Positions 8,240 to 16,032 of a stretch of DNA of 55,944 nucleotides are shown here, in pieces. The notes beneath the pieces were generated by a model. The model was not told where the DNA came from. It saw only the letters and a program-made list of their open reading frames with translations, and ran no database searches. The position numbers were made by a program, and so were the translations under genes. This stretch comes from Armatimonadota bacterium (lineage in GTDB: Bacteria; Armatimonadota; Zipacnadia; JAUWAU01): positions 1 through 55,944 of the forward strand of contig JAUWAU010000040.1 in the NCBI GenBank assembly GCA_030601885.1, in the 5' to 3' direction. How positions within the stretch are numbered: position 1 is the first letter of the stretch; each line of letters opens with the position of its first letter.

Positions 8240-9754
8240 ATGAACAGGACGGCTGTTCTGGTCGTCTGTGCAGCATTGGGCGCGTCCGGCGCGACTCGGG
8301 CCGAGGGCCTCGCGATCATATCCGACCACGCGGTGGCCGAGTACGTCCAGTGTGCGCCGGCTTTCTCGCCGGACGGTGGCTACCTGGCGTGGATCGAGAG
8401 GGACGAGTCAAGAGGCCGCTCGTACGTCCGCGTGGAGGCCGGGGCGGGCATTCGGGAGGTGCGGGGGGACTGGCCGGTGACGGCGTTCTGTTGGGCGCCG
8501 TTCGGCCACGTGCTGGCGTATGTGCAGTCGCGACGACAGGCGACGCTGGGCTTCACCGATCTGGACACGGACGAGTCGTGGGAGGTGCCGGTGGACGCGG
8601 TGGAGGTGCTGCATGCGATGTGGAGGGGCGGCGAGATTCAGGCAGTGGTGAGGCAGCGGGGCCCCGAGCGGACGGTGACGTGCTGCCTTGCGAGCATCAT
8701 CCCTGAGGTCGGCGAGATCCAGCCGATGACGGAGCCACTGGACTTCCAGGTGAGCCGGTGGGAGCGCGACGTTGCGTTCGCGTGGTCCCCCGAGGGTACC
8801 GCGGCAGCGGTGCTCCGCCGAGGCGCAACGCCTCCGCTATACGTGTGGAGAGCCGAACTGCGGGAGCTGATGCCGCACAGCTTCCTGCCCGGGCTCAACG
8901 TCGTGCCCTCGCGTCCGCTGTGTCTCGCCGTGGGGCCGGAGGGGAACGAGATCTTCCTCGCGGCGGCGTTCGCGGACGATGCGAATTCGGCAGCGATTTG
9001 GCGCTACGAGCCGGGTGGGGCGGCCGCGGAGCCCGTACTACAGTTCGCCGACGGCGAGAGGCCGCTATGTATTGGCGTCTCGCCGACCGGTGACAGGATC
9101 GCCGTGGTGTCGGCGGCCGGCCAGGGGGATGCGCAGCGCGGCGTGGCTGCCAAGCTCCGGGTTGCCGATATCGAGCAGTTGCCGGCTTGCGTGGAACAGA
9201 ACATCGAGCTGGGGCACGGGCTCTACCTCCTATTGGCGCATGGCGGGGACGACCGAAGCTCGCGCCTGGCCTGGTCGCCCGACGGCACGTGGGTGGCGTA
9301 CGCCATCGGCGGGTACGTGCGGCGCGCGCGCATCGGCACAGACGCCGACTTGTGCGCCAGCCACCTGAAGCAGCTCGCTCTGGCGTCCCTGATGTTTGCC
9401 ACGGACTGGGACGATGCGCTCCCGGGAGCGGTACAGGTGGAGCGCCTCAAGCAGATGGGGAGGACGTCCGGGCTGGTGGAGGGCCCCGACTGGTGGACGG
9501 GGCTCATCTATCCATATACCCGGAACAGGAGCCTGATGCAGTGTCCGCTGATGGCCGAGGACGAGGGCAGCGGGTACGTCTATCCGGAGCACCTGTGGGG
9601 CAAGAACGTGGGGGACATCGAGAATCCGAGCAAGACTATCCTGCTCATGGACAGCGCCCCGCGCCACGAGGGCAAGCGCGTGGTCGCCTTCGCCGACGGG
9701 CACGTTGAGGTCGTCGCTGAGGAGGACGTCCAGAAGCTGCTGGACCAGCAATAG
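8240..9754 (+). CDS. exported beta-propeller protein with H-X9-DG C-terminal motif, copy 2
   Basis: Tandem paralogue of the gene at 6415, 504 residues. It has signal peptide MNRTAVLVVCAALGASGATRA and blades such as CAPAFSPDGGYLAWIE, FAWSPEGTAAAVL, IGVSPTGDRIAVVS and LAWSPDGTWVAYA. Its end is almost identical to copy 1 (YPEHLWGKNVGDIENPSKT, then H-EGKRVVAFA-DG, then LLDQQ). GGAGGTGAG at 8227-8235 fits ATG 8240. The DNA of the 3-prime ends and of the 100 or so bases after each stop is nearly the same in both copies, while the propellers have diverged. This suggests duplication followed by local gene conversion or recent recombination. Confidence 0.72.
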   Translation: MNRTAVLVVCAALGASGATRAEGLAIISDHAVAEYVQCAPAFSPDGGYLAWIERDESRGRSYVRVEAGAGIREVRGDWPVTAFCWAPFGHVLAYVQSRRQATLGFTDLDTDESWEVPVDAVEVLHAMWRGGEIQAVVRQRGPERTVTCCLASIIPEVGEIQPMTEPLDFQVSRWERDVAFAWSPEGTAAAVLRRGATPPLYVWRAELRELMPHSFLPGLNVVPSRPLCLAVGPEGNEIFLAAAFADDANSAAIWRYEPGGAAAEPVLQFADGERPLCIGVSPTGDRIAVVSAAGQGDAQRGVAAKLRVADIEQLPACVEQNIELGHGLYLLLAHGGDDRSSRLAWSPDGTWVAYAIGGYVRRARIGTDADLCASHLKQLALASLMFATDWDDALPGAVQVERLKQMGRTSGLVEGPDWWTGLIYPYTRNRSLMQCPLMAEDEGSGYVYPEHLWGKNVGDIENPSKTILLMDSAPRHEGKRVVAFADGHVEVVAEEDVQKLLDQQ

Positions 9755-9803
9755 CGGGCACTGGCAAAACGTGTCCCAGCGGAGCCGGGTATCAGAGTGC
9801 AGC

Positions 9804-9869
9804 CAGTTCGGGGGCGAGGGCTTCAGGCTCTATAGCCTCGGCTGCGACCTGGATGACGATGGCGGCGTA
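9804..9869 (+). pseudogene. orphan fragment of the pseudopilin-like tail (remnant 2)
   Basis: The frame reads QFGGEGFRLYSLGCDLDDDG and then departs from the family sequence. It sits at the same distance after the second H-X9-DG gene as remnant 1 does after the first, with nearly identical DNA before it (the run from the stop codon through GTGTCCCAGCGGAGCC). It is shorter than remnant 1, lacking the DIVWEC end. Confidence 0.72.
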
Positions 9870-10231
9870 GACAGCCCCTATGGCGACCGTCCCCGCCATC
9901 CCGCCTGGCTGATGTGGGGGCGGACCAGCCCTCCGGGCACCTCGTTGGGGCGCCACAGGTACGCGCCTACAGCGACGGCCGAGCCAGCCTACGCCGCTCA
10001 TCTTCATCGTTTGCGGGTGAGCCAACAGCTCATGCGCAAGTGCCTCCAAGTAACTTCGCCTCAGCCCTCTGCTTTTCGCGGTGCCTCCTCCAGAAGTGTG
10101 CGACACGCAGTCTCGCAGGACATGCCGCTCTGGCGGCGAACAACGGATATTGGGAAGCCAGCCCGCCGACCGTTGGCAGACGCAACGGGGCAGCGAGTGC
10201 GGGCTGATTCGTGAAGCGAAAGGAGATGGCG
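9870..10231. other. non-coding stretch with a dispersed repeat copy
   Basis: No coding frame with recognisable content was seen. The stretch holds a copy of the CCACAGGTAC-type repeat (9952-9972) and, just before the next gene, the ribosome binding site AAAGGAG (10219-10225). Confidence 0.5.
9952..9972 (+). repeat. dispersed repeat, CCACAGGTACKCGCCTACAG type, copy 1
   Basis: This 21-base word differs by one base from the copy at 23530-23550 (G for T in the middle). A third, diverged copy at 55692-55709 is cut by a group II intron. Confidence 0.65.
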
Positions 10232-11032
10232 ATGGAGCAGAGCTACAAGAATTTGTCGCGTTCCCGGCCATTGAGTCTGGCATTGCTCGCCGAGCTGGGG
10301 GCGCTGGAGGGGCTCTCGCCGCCGACGGAGGCCTTTGATCCTGAGGGCGCCTGGGAGCACACGTACCGCATCTGGGCGGTCAGCGGTGGCCCGGCCAGAG
10401 CCAACCTCGGCTACCTGCGCATTCGGCGCGAGCCGGATCGTGGGGGCCGGTCAGTGACCCTCAGCGTGGAGAAGAGACTCGTGCTCGTCGGCGGCCAGGT
10501 GTATCAGACGGATGCCGATATCAAGTGCGCCTCCGACGCCCTGTCGAGCCCTCGCTCGTGGCGCATCGACTCCGTCATCATGGGCGCCGACGGCGAAGCC
10601 ATTAAGGCGACCGCCGTCAAGGAGAGCGTCACGGTGAAGGCCGGCAAACTCCGCGTGAAAGCCGGCGGGCGGACGATGGTTCGCAATGTGTCCGTGCCCT
10701 TCACGAGCGACTGGGGGCTGTTCGACGTGGCACAGCGGCTCTCGGGTGAGCAGACAGAGCCGCTGGAGTTTGCGGTGCTCGAGGAGCTGGACATGCCCAA
10801 GGAGGGCCATGTGCTCCGATACAGGGAGATGAGCGACCTGGAGCTCAACGGCCGGACGCTGCGGCTTGCGTGCTACCAGATGCTGGGGCACGGCCTTCTG
10901 CCGTACGAATACTGGGTGGACGACAAGCACCGGCTGCTCATGGCCATCAGCCACACGCGGGCGTACATCTTCGACCCGACCGCGCCGGCGCGCTTGACGG
11001 AGATGGTCGCAGCACTGCGAGGGAGGAGATAG
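10232..11032 (+). CDS. conserved hypothetical protein, operon partner of the sulfatase
   Basis: A 266-residue protein with no recognised catalytic motif. It looks beta-rich and soluble, with alternating patterns such as SVTLSVEKRLVLVGGQVYQ and AGKLRVKAGGRTMVRNVS, and ends in a region with LPYEYWVDDKHRLLMAISH. This layout recalls lipocalin-like or DUF3108-like beta-barrel proteins, but that is only an impression. The start at ATG 10232 gives AAAGGAG a 6-base spacing; GTG 10211 and ATG 10226 are in the same frame. No clear signal peptide was seen. The stop is 2 bases before the sulfatase start, so the two are translated from one message. Confidence 0.6.
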   Translation: MEQSYKNLSRSRPLSLALLAELGALEGLSPPTEAFDPEGAWEHTYRIWAVSGGPARANLGYLRIRREPDRGGRSVTLSVEKRLVLVGGQVYQTDADIKCASDALSSPRSWRIDSVIMGADGEAIKATAVKESVTVKAGKLRVKAGGRTMVRNVSVPFTSDWGLFDVAQRLSGEQTEPLEFAVLEELDMPKEGHVLRYREMSDLELNGRTLRLACYQMLGHGLLPYEYWVDDKHRLLMAISHTRAYIFDPTAPARLTEMVAALRGRR

Positions 11033-11034
11033 CG

Positions 11035-12420
11035 ATGACACAGAGGCTCAAGAGGGAATCCACGCACGCCGCAACACGCCGGCAGTTCCTGAAAACGGGC
11101 GCCGTGGCCGGAGCAGCATTATTCGCCGGACGGCTGCCGGGCGCGAGGGGGCGAACAATGCGCACATCGAAGCGACCGAACTTCCTGTTCATCATCACCG
11201 ATCAACAGGCCATTGACACCATATCGGCCAACGGGTGCCGCTACCTGCGCACGCCGGGCATGGACCATCTGGCCCGCACCGGAGTGTCGTTCCAGGAGTC
11301 CCACAGCCCCAATCCGCTCTGCTCTCCCGCGCGAAGCAGTTTCCTCACCAGCCGGATGACGTCTGAGACGGGCGTGGTGGTGAACAACCGGGCGATCCGC
11401 TCGGACATCCCGAACATCGGCCAGTGGCTCGGGGAGCGCGGCTATGAGTCGATCTACGCGGGGAAGTGGCACGTGCCGCAGTCGTTTACGCGGGATATTC
11501 CCGGGTTCAATGTGATCTGCACGGGGCTCAGCGGGCTGGGCAATCTGGGAGATTCGGCCGTCTCAAGGGCCTGCGAGGGATACCTGCGCAACCGCCGGGG
11601 CAAAGAGCCGTTCCTGCTGGTCGCCTCCTTCCTTCAGCCACACGACATCTGCCAGTGGGTCACCATGCACCGCAACCCTCCTGACGAGCTGCGCTACCCG
11701 GTGCTCACGGACGAGCTGCCCCCGCTTCCGGCCAACTTCGAGTTCGACCCGCGGGAGCCGAAGCCGGTGGCAAGACGGCCGAGCCGGACCTGGGGATGGC
11801 CGGAGTGGCATTGGCGGTACTATGTCTGGTCGTACTACCGCCACGTCGAGATGGTGGACGCCGAGATCGGGCGGGTGCTGCAGGCTCTCGAGGATGCTGG
11901 CGAGCGAGAGAACACGGTCGTGCTCCTGACCTCCGACCATGGCGAGGGCATGGGGCGCCATCAGATGGTCACGAAGAACTACTTGTACGAGGAGGCGCTG
12001 AAAGTGCCGCTCCTCTTTTCCTGCCCCGGGCAGATTGCGGAGGACGTGAAGGACGCGGCGCATCTCGTCTCGGGCGTGGACATAGTGCCGACGATATGCG
12101 ACTACGCCGGCGTCGAGACGCCACCGCGGGCGCTGGGGCGGAGCCTGCGGCCATGGCTGGAGCAGAGGCCGGCGGACGGGCATGAGTTCGTGGCCGCCGA
12201 GGTGACAAGGACTGGTCGCATGATCCGCACGCAGGATTATAAGTACATCATGTACCAGGGCGATCCCGTTGAGCAGCTCTTCGACATGAGAGCCGACCCG
12301 GGCGAGACGAAAAACCTTGCGGGGGAGTCGGCTCACGCGGCAGCGCTGGAGGAGCATCGCAAGCTCCTGCGAGACTGGGAGAGTCGGCTGGACGTGGCTC
12401 CGGAGGGTGCGAGGAGTTGA
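11035..12420 (+). CDS. Tat-exported sulfatase (type I, formylglycine-dependent)
   Basis: A 461-residue sulfatase. The N-terminus has the twin-arginine signal TRRQFLKTGAVAGAALFAG, so it is exported folded. The alkaline-phosphatase-fold core starts with NFLFIITDQQ (metal-binding Asp), and the active-site cysteine lies in PLCSPARSSFLTSRM (C-x-P-x-R, converted to formylglycine by FGE or AtsB). LLTSDHGEGMGRHQMVTKN gives the second metal-binding segment, followed by LYEEALKVPLLF. The type suggests removal of sulfate esters from polysaccharides or other organics. GGGAGGAG precedes ATG 11035. An in-frame upstream ATG at 10870 would overlap the previous gene and is unlikely. Confidence 0.9.
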   Translation: MTQRLKRESTHAATRRQFLKTGAVAGAALFAGRLPGARGRTMRTSKRPNFLFIITDQQAIDTISANGCRYLRTPGMDHLARTGVSFQESHSPNPLCSPARSSFLTSRMTSETGVVVNNRAIRSDIPNIGQWLGERGYESIYAGKWHVPQSFTRDIPGFNVICTGLSGLGNLGDSAVSRACEGYLRNRRGKEPFLLVASFLQPHDICQWVTMHRNPPDELRYPVLTDELPPLPANFEFDPREPKPVARRPSRTWGWPEWHWRYYVWSYYRHVEMVDAEIGRVLQALEDAGERENTVVLLTSDHGEGMGRHQMVTKNYLYEEALKVPLLFSCPGQIAEDVKDAAHLVSGVDIVPTICDYAGVETPPRALGRSLRPWLEQRPADGHEFVAAEVTRTGRMIRTQDYKYIMYQGDPVEQLFDMRADPGETKNLAGESAHAAALEEHRKLLRDWESRLDVAPEGARS

Positions 12421-12442
12421 GGTCCTTCGCGCCATCTACATA

Positions 12443-12473
12443 CGTAGGGGCGACCCGCCGGGTCGCCCCTACG
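12443..12473. repeat. perfect palindromic repeat, GTAGGGGCGACCCG type, copy 1
   Basis: Arms of 15 bases, CGTAGGGGCGACCCG and CGGGTCGCCCCTACG, are perfectly complementary around a single central C. It lies between the sulfatase stop and the next gene. Two imperfect copies at 25039-25067 and 25592-25620 bracket the flavin reductase gene. No T-run follows, so it is a repetitive extragenic palindrome, not a typical terminator. Confidence 0.8.
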
Positions 12474-12568
12474 GCACCGGGCCAGTCGGGGTCACCCCTC
12501 TGGCGGAGTGGGTGAAACGGAGTTCGTAGGCCCTGATGGGGCGGGCCTGGCAGTTCGTGTGATACGCA

Positions 12569-13162
12569 ATGCTCGACTACACGGCAAAGATGCGCGAGGT
12601 GATAGCAGATATCTGCCGCCGCCACGCCGCTTTTCAGCACATTGGCACCGACCGCATTCTCGTGGGCTACTCCCAGACTCGCCGCCCTACCAAGCACGGC
12701 ACGCACGCGACACTGATGCCGCTGCGCTTCGAAGGCGGCGCCGCCGAAACGACCCGTGATGGCGTACAGTGGCGCATGCCGAGCGTCACGGCCGAAGGCG
12801 TTCAGATGCTCTACGTTCTGCACCTGTTTCTCCCGCGCTTCTGCAACCTGTCGCTCGAGGAGAAGCTGACGACACTGTGTCACGAGCTCTATCACATCAA
12901 CCCGGAGTTCAACGGCGACCTCCGCCGTTTTCCCGGTCGCAACTGGCAGCACGGGAGCCTCCGCAAACGCTACGATGAGCTCATGCGAAGTCTGGCGGAG
13001 AAGTATCTGGCAAGCGGTCCACCAGAGGAGCTGATCAGCTTCCTGAAACTCGATTTCGACGGCCTCAGGGGGAAGTATGGCAACATATGCGGGCTGCGCA
13101 TTCGTCGGCCCCATCTGATCCGCGTATCTGCCAACGGGGCGACGCATCCGCAACAGCAATAG
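12569..13162 (+). CDS. putative zincin metallopeptidase (HExxH)
   Basis: A 197-residue protein with the metal-site helix TTLCHELYHINPEFNGDLR, where HELYH is the HExxH zinc motif. About 20 residues later FPGRNWQHG supplies a further His. The arrangement HELYHI-x-P-x-F-(x)n-HG matches small putative metallopeptidase domains found next to diverse genes in bacteria and phages. No signal peptide is visible, so it is probably cytoplasmic. Substrate and role are unknown. It is followed 12 bases later by the ZIP transporter gene and may be cotranscribed with it. Start ATG 12569 has a weak ribosome binding site. Confidence 0.65.
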   Translation: MLDYTAKMREVIADICRRHAAFQHIGTDRILVGYSQTRRPTKHGTHATLMPLRFEGGAAETTRDGVQWRMPSVTAEGVQMLYVLHLFLPRFCNLSLEEKLTTLCHELYHINPEFNGDLRRFPGRNWQHGSLRKRYDELMRSLAEKYLASGPPEELISFLKLDFDGLRGKYGNICGLRIRRPHLIRVSANGATHPQQQ

Positions 13163-13174
13163 GAAGCGATAGCA

Positions 13175-13906
13175 GTGAACGAGCTGGCCCTGCGTCTGCT
13201 GGTATTCAGCGCCATCACGGTCGCCTGCGCGTGGATCGGTGGCCTCGTTCCGCTGCAGTTTGGGTGGAAACGAGATCAACTGTGGCTGCTCATCAGCTTC
13301 GGCGCGGGGGTGCTCTTGGGCGCGGCGTTCCTTCACATGTTACCGGACGCGTTCGATTTGGTGGGCTCCAGTGCGTCCGGCCTCGTGTTCGTCGGGTTTC
13401 TGGTGCTGTTCTTCATTGAGAAGTTCGTCATGGTGCACGCCTGCGGCGCCCATGACTGTGACTACCACACGATCGGCGTTGCCGCGTTCGTTGGGTTGTC
13501 CATCCACTCCATGATGGCCGGCATTGCTCTGGGCAGTGCGGCGGCCATTCCGGGCCTCGGGGCCGTCGTGCTGTTGGCCATCGTGGCCCACAAGGCGCCG
13601 GCATCCATGTCGCTGGCCGCGCTGCTGATCGCCGCGGGCTATCGCAGGGGCGCCATCATCGCCCTCATCAGCGTCTTCTCTCTGATGGTGCCCCTTGGCG
13701 TGATAGTGGCCTACTTCATCCTCGGAGCCCTTCCCGAGCACGTCGTCGGCGTGCTCGTGGCTCTGTCGGCCGGGACCTTCCTCTACATCGCCGCCAGCGA
13801 CCTGCTCCCGGAGTTGCACCGGGCGCAGCAGTTGAGGACGTTGAGCCTCGTGACGTTCTTCGGAGGTGTCCTGCTAACATGGGGAGCCCGTGTCCTGGGA
13901 GCATGA
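13175..13906 (+). CDS. ZIP-family divalent metal transporter
   Basis: A 243-residue membrane protein with about eight helices. The two metal-site helices are clear: GLSIHSMMAGIALGSA (TM4) and VAHKAPASMSLAALL (TM5), each with the conserved His and small-residue packing of ZIP proteins. The variable loop before TM4 is rich in metal ligands (HACGAHDCDYH). The protein moves Zn(II), Fe(II) or similar ions into the cytoplasm. GTG 13175 is the start, preceded by AGGAAG (13161-13166). Its location beside a zincin may reflect metal supply, but this is speculative. Confidence 0.88.
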   Translation: MNELALRLLVFSAITVACAWIGGLVPLQFGWKRDQLWLLISFGAGVLLGAAFLHMLPDAFDLVGSSASGLVFVGFLVLFFIEKFVMVHACGAHDCDYHTIGVAAFVGLSIHSMMAGIALGSAAAIPGLGAVVLLAIVAHKAPASMSLAALLIAAGYRRGAIIALISVFSLMVPLGVIVAYFILGALPEHVVGVLVALSAGTFLYIAASDLLPELHRAQQLRTLSLVTFFGGVLLTWGARVLGA

Positions 13907-13985
13907 TCATCCATGTGGCCCGGCGAGCCCTCATCGGCATGAGTGCATTGGCTTTGCGCGGGATCAGTCTCCCCCCGAACTTGCC

Positions 13986-14993
13986 TCACTGCGCGCCATC
14001 GATCTGCCCGGCAGTTGACGGCACGCGGATGAACTGCGTGGCGTGGTAGACGAAGCGCCAGGGATAGCGCGATTGGGCCTCTGGCAGCGCCCCGTTCAGC
14101 ACCGAGCATATCCCATGGATGGCGAGCGTGCGATGGGGGTTGCGGTTGAAGACCTCCTGCCGCTGCTCGCGCCAGATTCTACCGAGGCTCGCATGCATGC
14201 GCCGCAGGGCGGCGAGGCAATCCTCCCGCCGGTGGCCGGTTTCCCGCGACAGGTGCTCGAGCAGAAATGCCCCGTCCATGTCGCTAAAGCCCGGCCCCGA
14301 ACGACCGAACCAGCCGCTGGGGCGCTGCATGTCGAGAATGGTGTCGATCACCAACTCGGGCCTGGGAACCTGGCCGCCGAGCTTGATGAGGAGGGTCGAG
14401 AAAAGGAACGTCGGACTGAGCGAATCAGCGCCCTCCGCGGTGGGCCAGAAGCCTGTCTTCGGATTCTGCAGCGCCAGGATGGCATCCAGGAAAGCGGGTA
14501 GCCACGCCTCGTCTCGCGCCATCGCGGCCACGAAGGCGCCGAGTGCATACCGATGGTGCGGGAGTCGCGCCGGGCCCGAGCCGTGCCCCGCGACCCACTG
14601 GCGACACGTCTCGACATCGCACAACGGCTCAAGTACTGCCACAGGATACCGCGGCCGCCCCTCAAGCATGTTCAGCGACATCAGCGCGCGCCACGTGGCG
14701 TGGGGCCACGAATGCGCCTCGAAGGGCGGGTTGGCGTAATATCCGCCCTCGGGGTGCTGAAAGGAATTGATTGTTTCGATCCACTCCCCGCGCTGGCGTG
14801 CGCTCGGCTGGAGCTCGTCCTGTGCCCAGCCGATCCAGACCAGGTCGTTGATATACAGCAGATTCGGCCCCGCCTCATCTCGCCACGTGAAGCACGCGTA
14901 TGGGCGAGACCCGGCCAGGATGCTGCTGCGCCATTGGCTGAGCCAGTCGCCGAAGGCGTCGAGGTTGAGCCCTTCGTGCGCGGACACGTCCAT
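13986..14993 (-). CDS. alpha/alpha-toroid (terpenoid cyclase/prenyltransferase-fold) protein
   Basis: A 335-residue protein of repeated helical motifs with the Q-x-P-x-x-G-x-[FYW] pattern of toroid folds: FQHPEGGYYANPPFEAHSW, LQNPKTGFWPT and MQRPSGWFGRSGPGFSDMDG. Such repeats occur in squalene/oxidosqualene cyclases, prenyltransferase beta subunits and polysaccharide-lyase-like proteins. The catalytic DxDD motif of cyclases is not present, so terpene cyclisation is not supported. No signal peptide was seen. ATG 14993 is preceded by GGGAGGT in the mRNA sense; a longer reading from 15074 is unlikely. The function is unknown. Confidence 0.65.
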   Translation of the reverse strand: MDVSAHEGLNLDAFGDWLSQWRSSILAGSRPYACFTWRDEAGPNLLYINDLVWIGWAQDELQPSARQRGEWIETINSFQHPEGGYYANPPFEAHSWPHATWRALMSLNMLEGRPRYPVAVLEPLCDVETCRQWVAGHGSGPARLPHHRYALGAFVAAMARDEAWLPAFLDAILALQNPKTGFWPTAEGADSLSPTFLFSTLLIKLGGQVPRPELVIDTILDMQRPSGWFGRSGPGFSDMDGAFLLEHLSRETGHRREDCLAALRRMHASLGRIWREQRQEVFNRNPHRTLAIHGICSVLNGALPEAQSRYPWRFVYHATQFIRVPSTAGQIDGAQ

Positions 14994-15027
14994 TACCTCC
15001 CGTTCGCTCGCGTCCGTGGCGCTGCTG

Positions 15028-15329
15028 TTAGGGCACTGTGGCACGCCGCAGCTCGTGCACCGGGGCCCCCTCACCCTCGCAACTGGTCAAGAGTGCCTCG
15101 CAGTCGGCGCTGTAGGTAATGGCCTCCCCGGCGCTGGGCAGGTGGATCACCAGTGGCTTCGCGCGCCATACGTCATCGAAGCGCTGGCCGGGTCGCCAAA
15201 CTTGCAGATCGCCACTGCCGGGCCGTAGGCTGGGTGCGGCGGCATGAGGGTCCGCGTGACAACTGCCGGGTGCGAGCTGAGAACGATAACAGCCAAGGGC
15301 AGGATGAGGCGGCAAGTCTGGTGCAACAT
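15028..15329 (-). pseudogene. broken exported propeller-like gene (signal peptide joined out of frame to a C-terminal end)
   Basis: A good ribosome binding site (AGGAGGAG in mRNA sense) precedes ATG 15329, which begins a signal peptide MLHQTCRLILPLAVIVLSSH. After about 40 residues the coding signal moves to another frame, which reads GDLQVWRPG, then IHLPSAGEAITYSADCEALL and EGEGAPVHELRR before a stop. That second part looks like the last blade of a beta-propeller protein (GEAITYSADGxALLTSxEG pattern). Start and end thus survive, while the body is deleted and the frame is shifted. It ends 34 bases before the toroid gene. Confidence 0.55.
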
Positions 15330-15480
15330 AGCTCCTCCTCTGCGATGCCGGCGATGCACCGCCTGTGTTCGCGCCGTCTGGCGCGTCGGCCTCCCGTCTG
15401 CGTTACCGGCTCGCCTGCGTGCCGCGCCCGAGCGGACAGGAAGTGGGGCGTGGGACGAGAGAACTGTGTCGGGCGGGGGC

Positions 15481-15508
15481 TTGACAAGCGGCAAAAAGCG
15501 AGTATAAT
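15481..15508 (+). promoter_or_regulatory. sigma70-type promoter of groESL
   Basis: A perfect -35 TTGACA (15481-15486) and a perfect -10 TATAAT (15503-15508) are separated by 16 bases. The expected transcription start, near 15515, lies right at the CIRCE element, so a bound repressor would block initiation. Confidence 0.9.
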
Positions 15509-15520
15509 CTCCCGCTGAGA

Positions 15521-15547
15521 TTAGCACTCGCAATGCGCGAGTGCTAA
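15521..15547. promoter_or_regulatory. CIRCE operator (HrcA binding site)
   Basis: The sequence is TTAGCACTC-N9-GAGTGCTAA, a perfect match to the CIRCE inverted repeat. It sits immediately downstream of the -10 box and upstream of groES. In characterised bacteria HrcA binds here and represses groESL until heat stress. hrcA itself is not in the window. Confidence 0.97.
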
Positions 15548-15654
15548 GGACCTCCGCGGCGGGCTTGACTGAGGAGGCGGAGAGGGCGTCGGGGAAGAGC
15601 GCCAAGTGCGGCACCGGCGCGTCGGACATTGTCGAAAGGGTGGTGAACAGAGCA

Positions 15655-15972
15655 ATGCTTAAGCCTCTCGGAAACAGAGTTCTGGTCAAGCCGCTCGAAC
15701 AAGATGACACCACGGCAGGCGGCATCGTGCTGCCGGACTCGGCCAAAAAGAGACCCCAGGAGGCCGAGATAGTGGCCGTGGGGGATGGCGAGCGGCTGGA
15801 AGGGGGCGAGATGATTCCGATTCCGTTGAAGGTAGGGGATATCATCATCTACCCGGAGTTCAGCGGCACGGAGATACGCATCGACGAGGAGGACCACCTT
15901 ATCCTCGAGGTCGATTCGGTGCTGGCGATCAAAAAGGCGGCGAAAAAGAAGACGCGCAAACGGAAATCCTGA
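15655..15972 (+). CDS. groES: co-chaperonin GroES
   Basis: A 105-residue co-chaperonin that caps the GroEL ring. MLKPLGNRVLVKPL is the standard N-terminus, followed by a mobile loop AGGIVLPDSAKKRPQEAEIVAVG and the core up to EEDHLILEVDSVLAIKK. It then has an unusual basic tail, KKAAKKKTRKRKS; most GroES proteins end near LAII. The start at 15655 is chosen from homology; GTG 15643 is in frame but would add four residues. The 5-prime leader from the CIRCE-controlled promoter is long, about 140 bases. groEL follows after 60 bases. Confidence 0.95.
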   Translation: MLKPLGNRVLVKPLEQDDTTAGGIVLPDSAKKRPQEAEIVAVGDGERLEGGEMIPIPLKVGDIIIYPEFSGTEIRIDEEDHLILEVDSVLAIKKAAKKKTRKRKS

Positions 15973-16032
15973 GTGGGCTCCAGTGGCCCACAGCTTTTTT
16001 TGCGCCCATAGCGCTGGAAGGAGGTAGACGAC

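Noticed and set aside
13986..14993. Squalene-hopene cyclase
   Set aside because: The toroid repeats are present, but the protein is half the usual length and lacks the DxDD catalytic motif.
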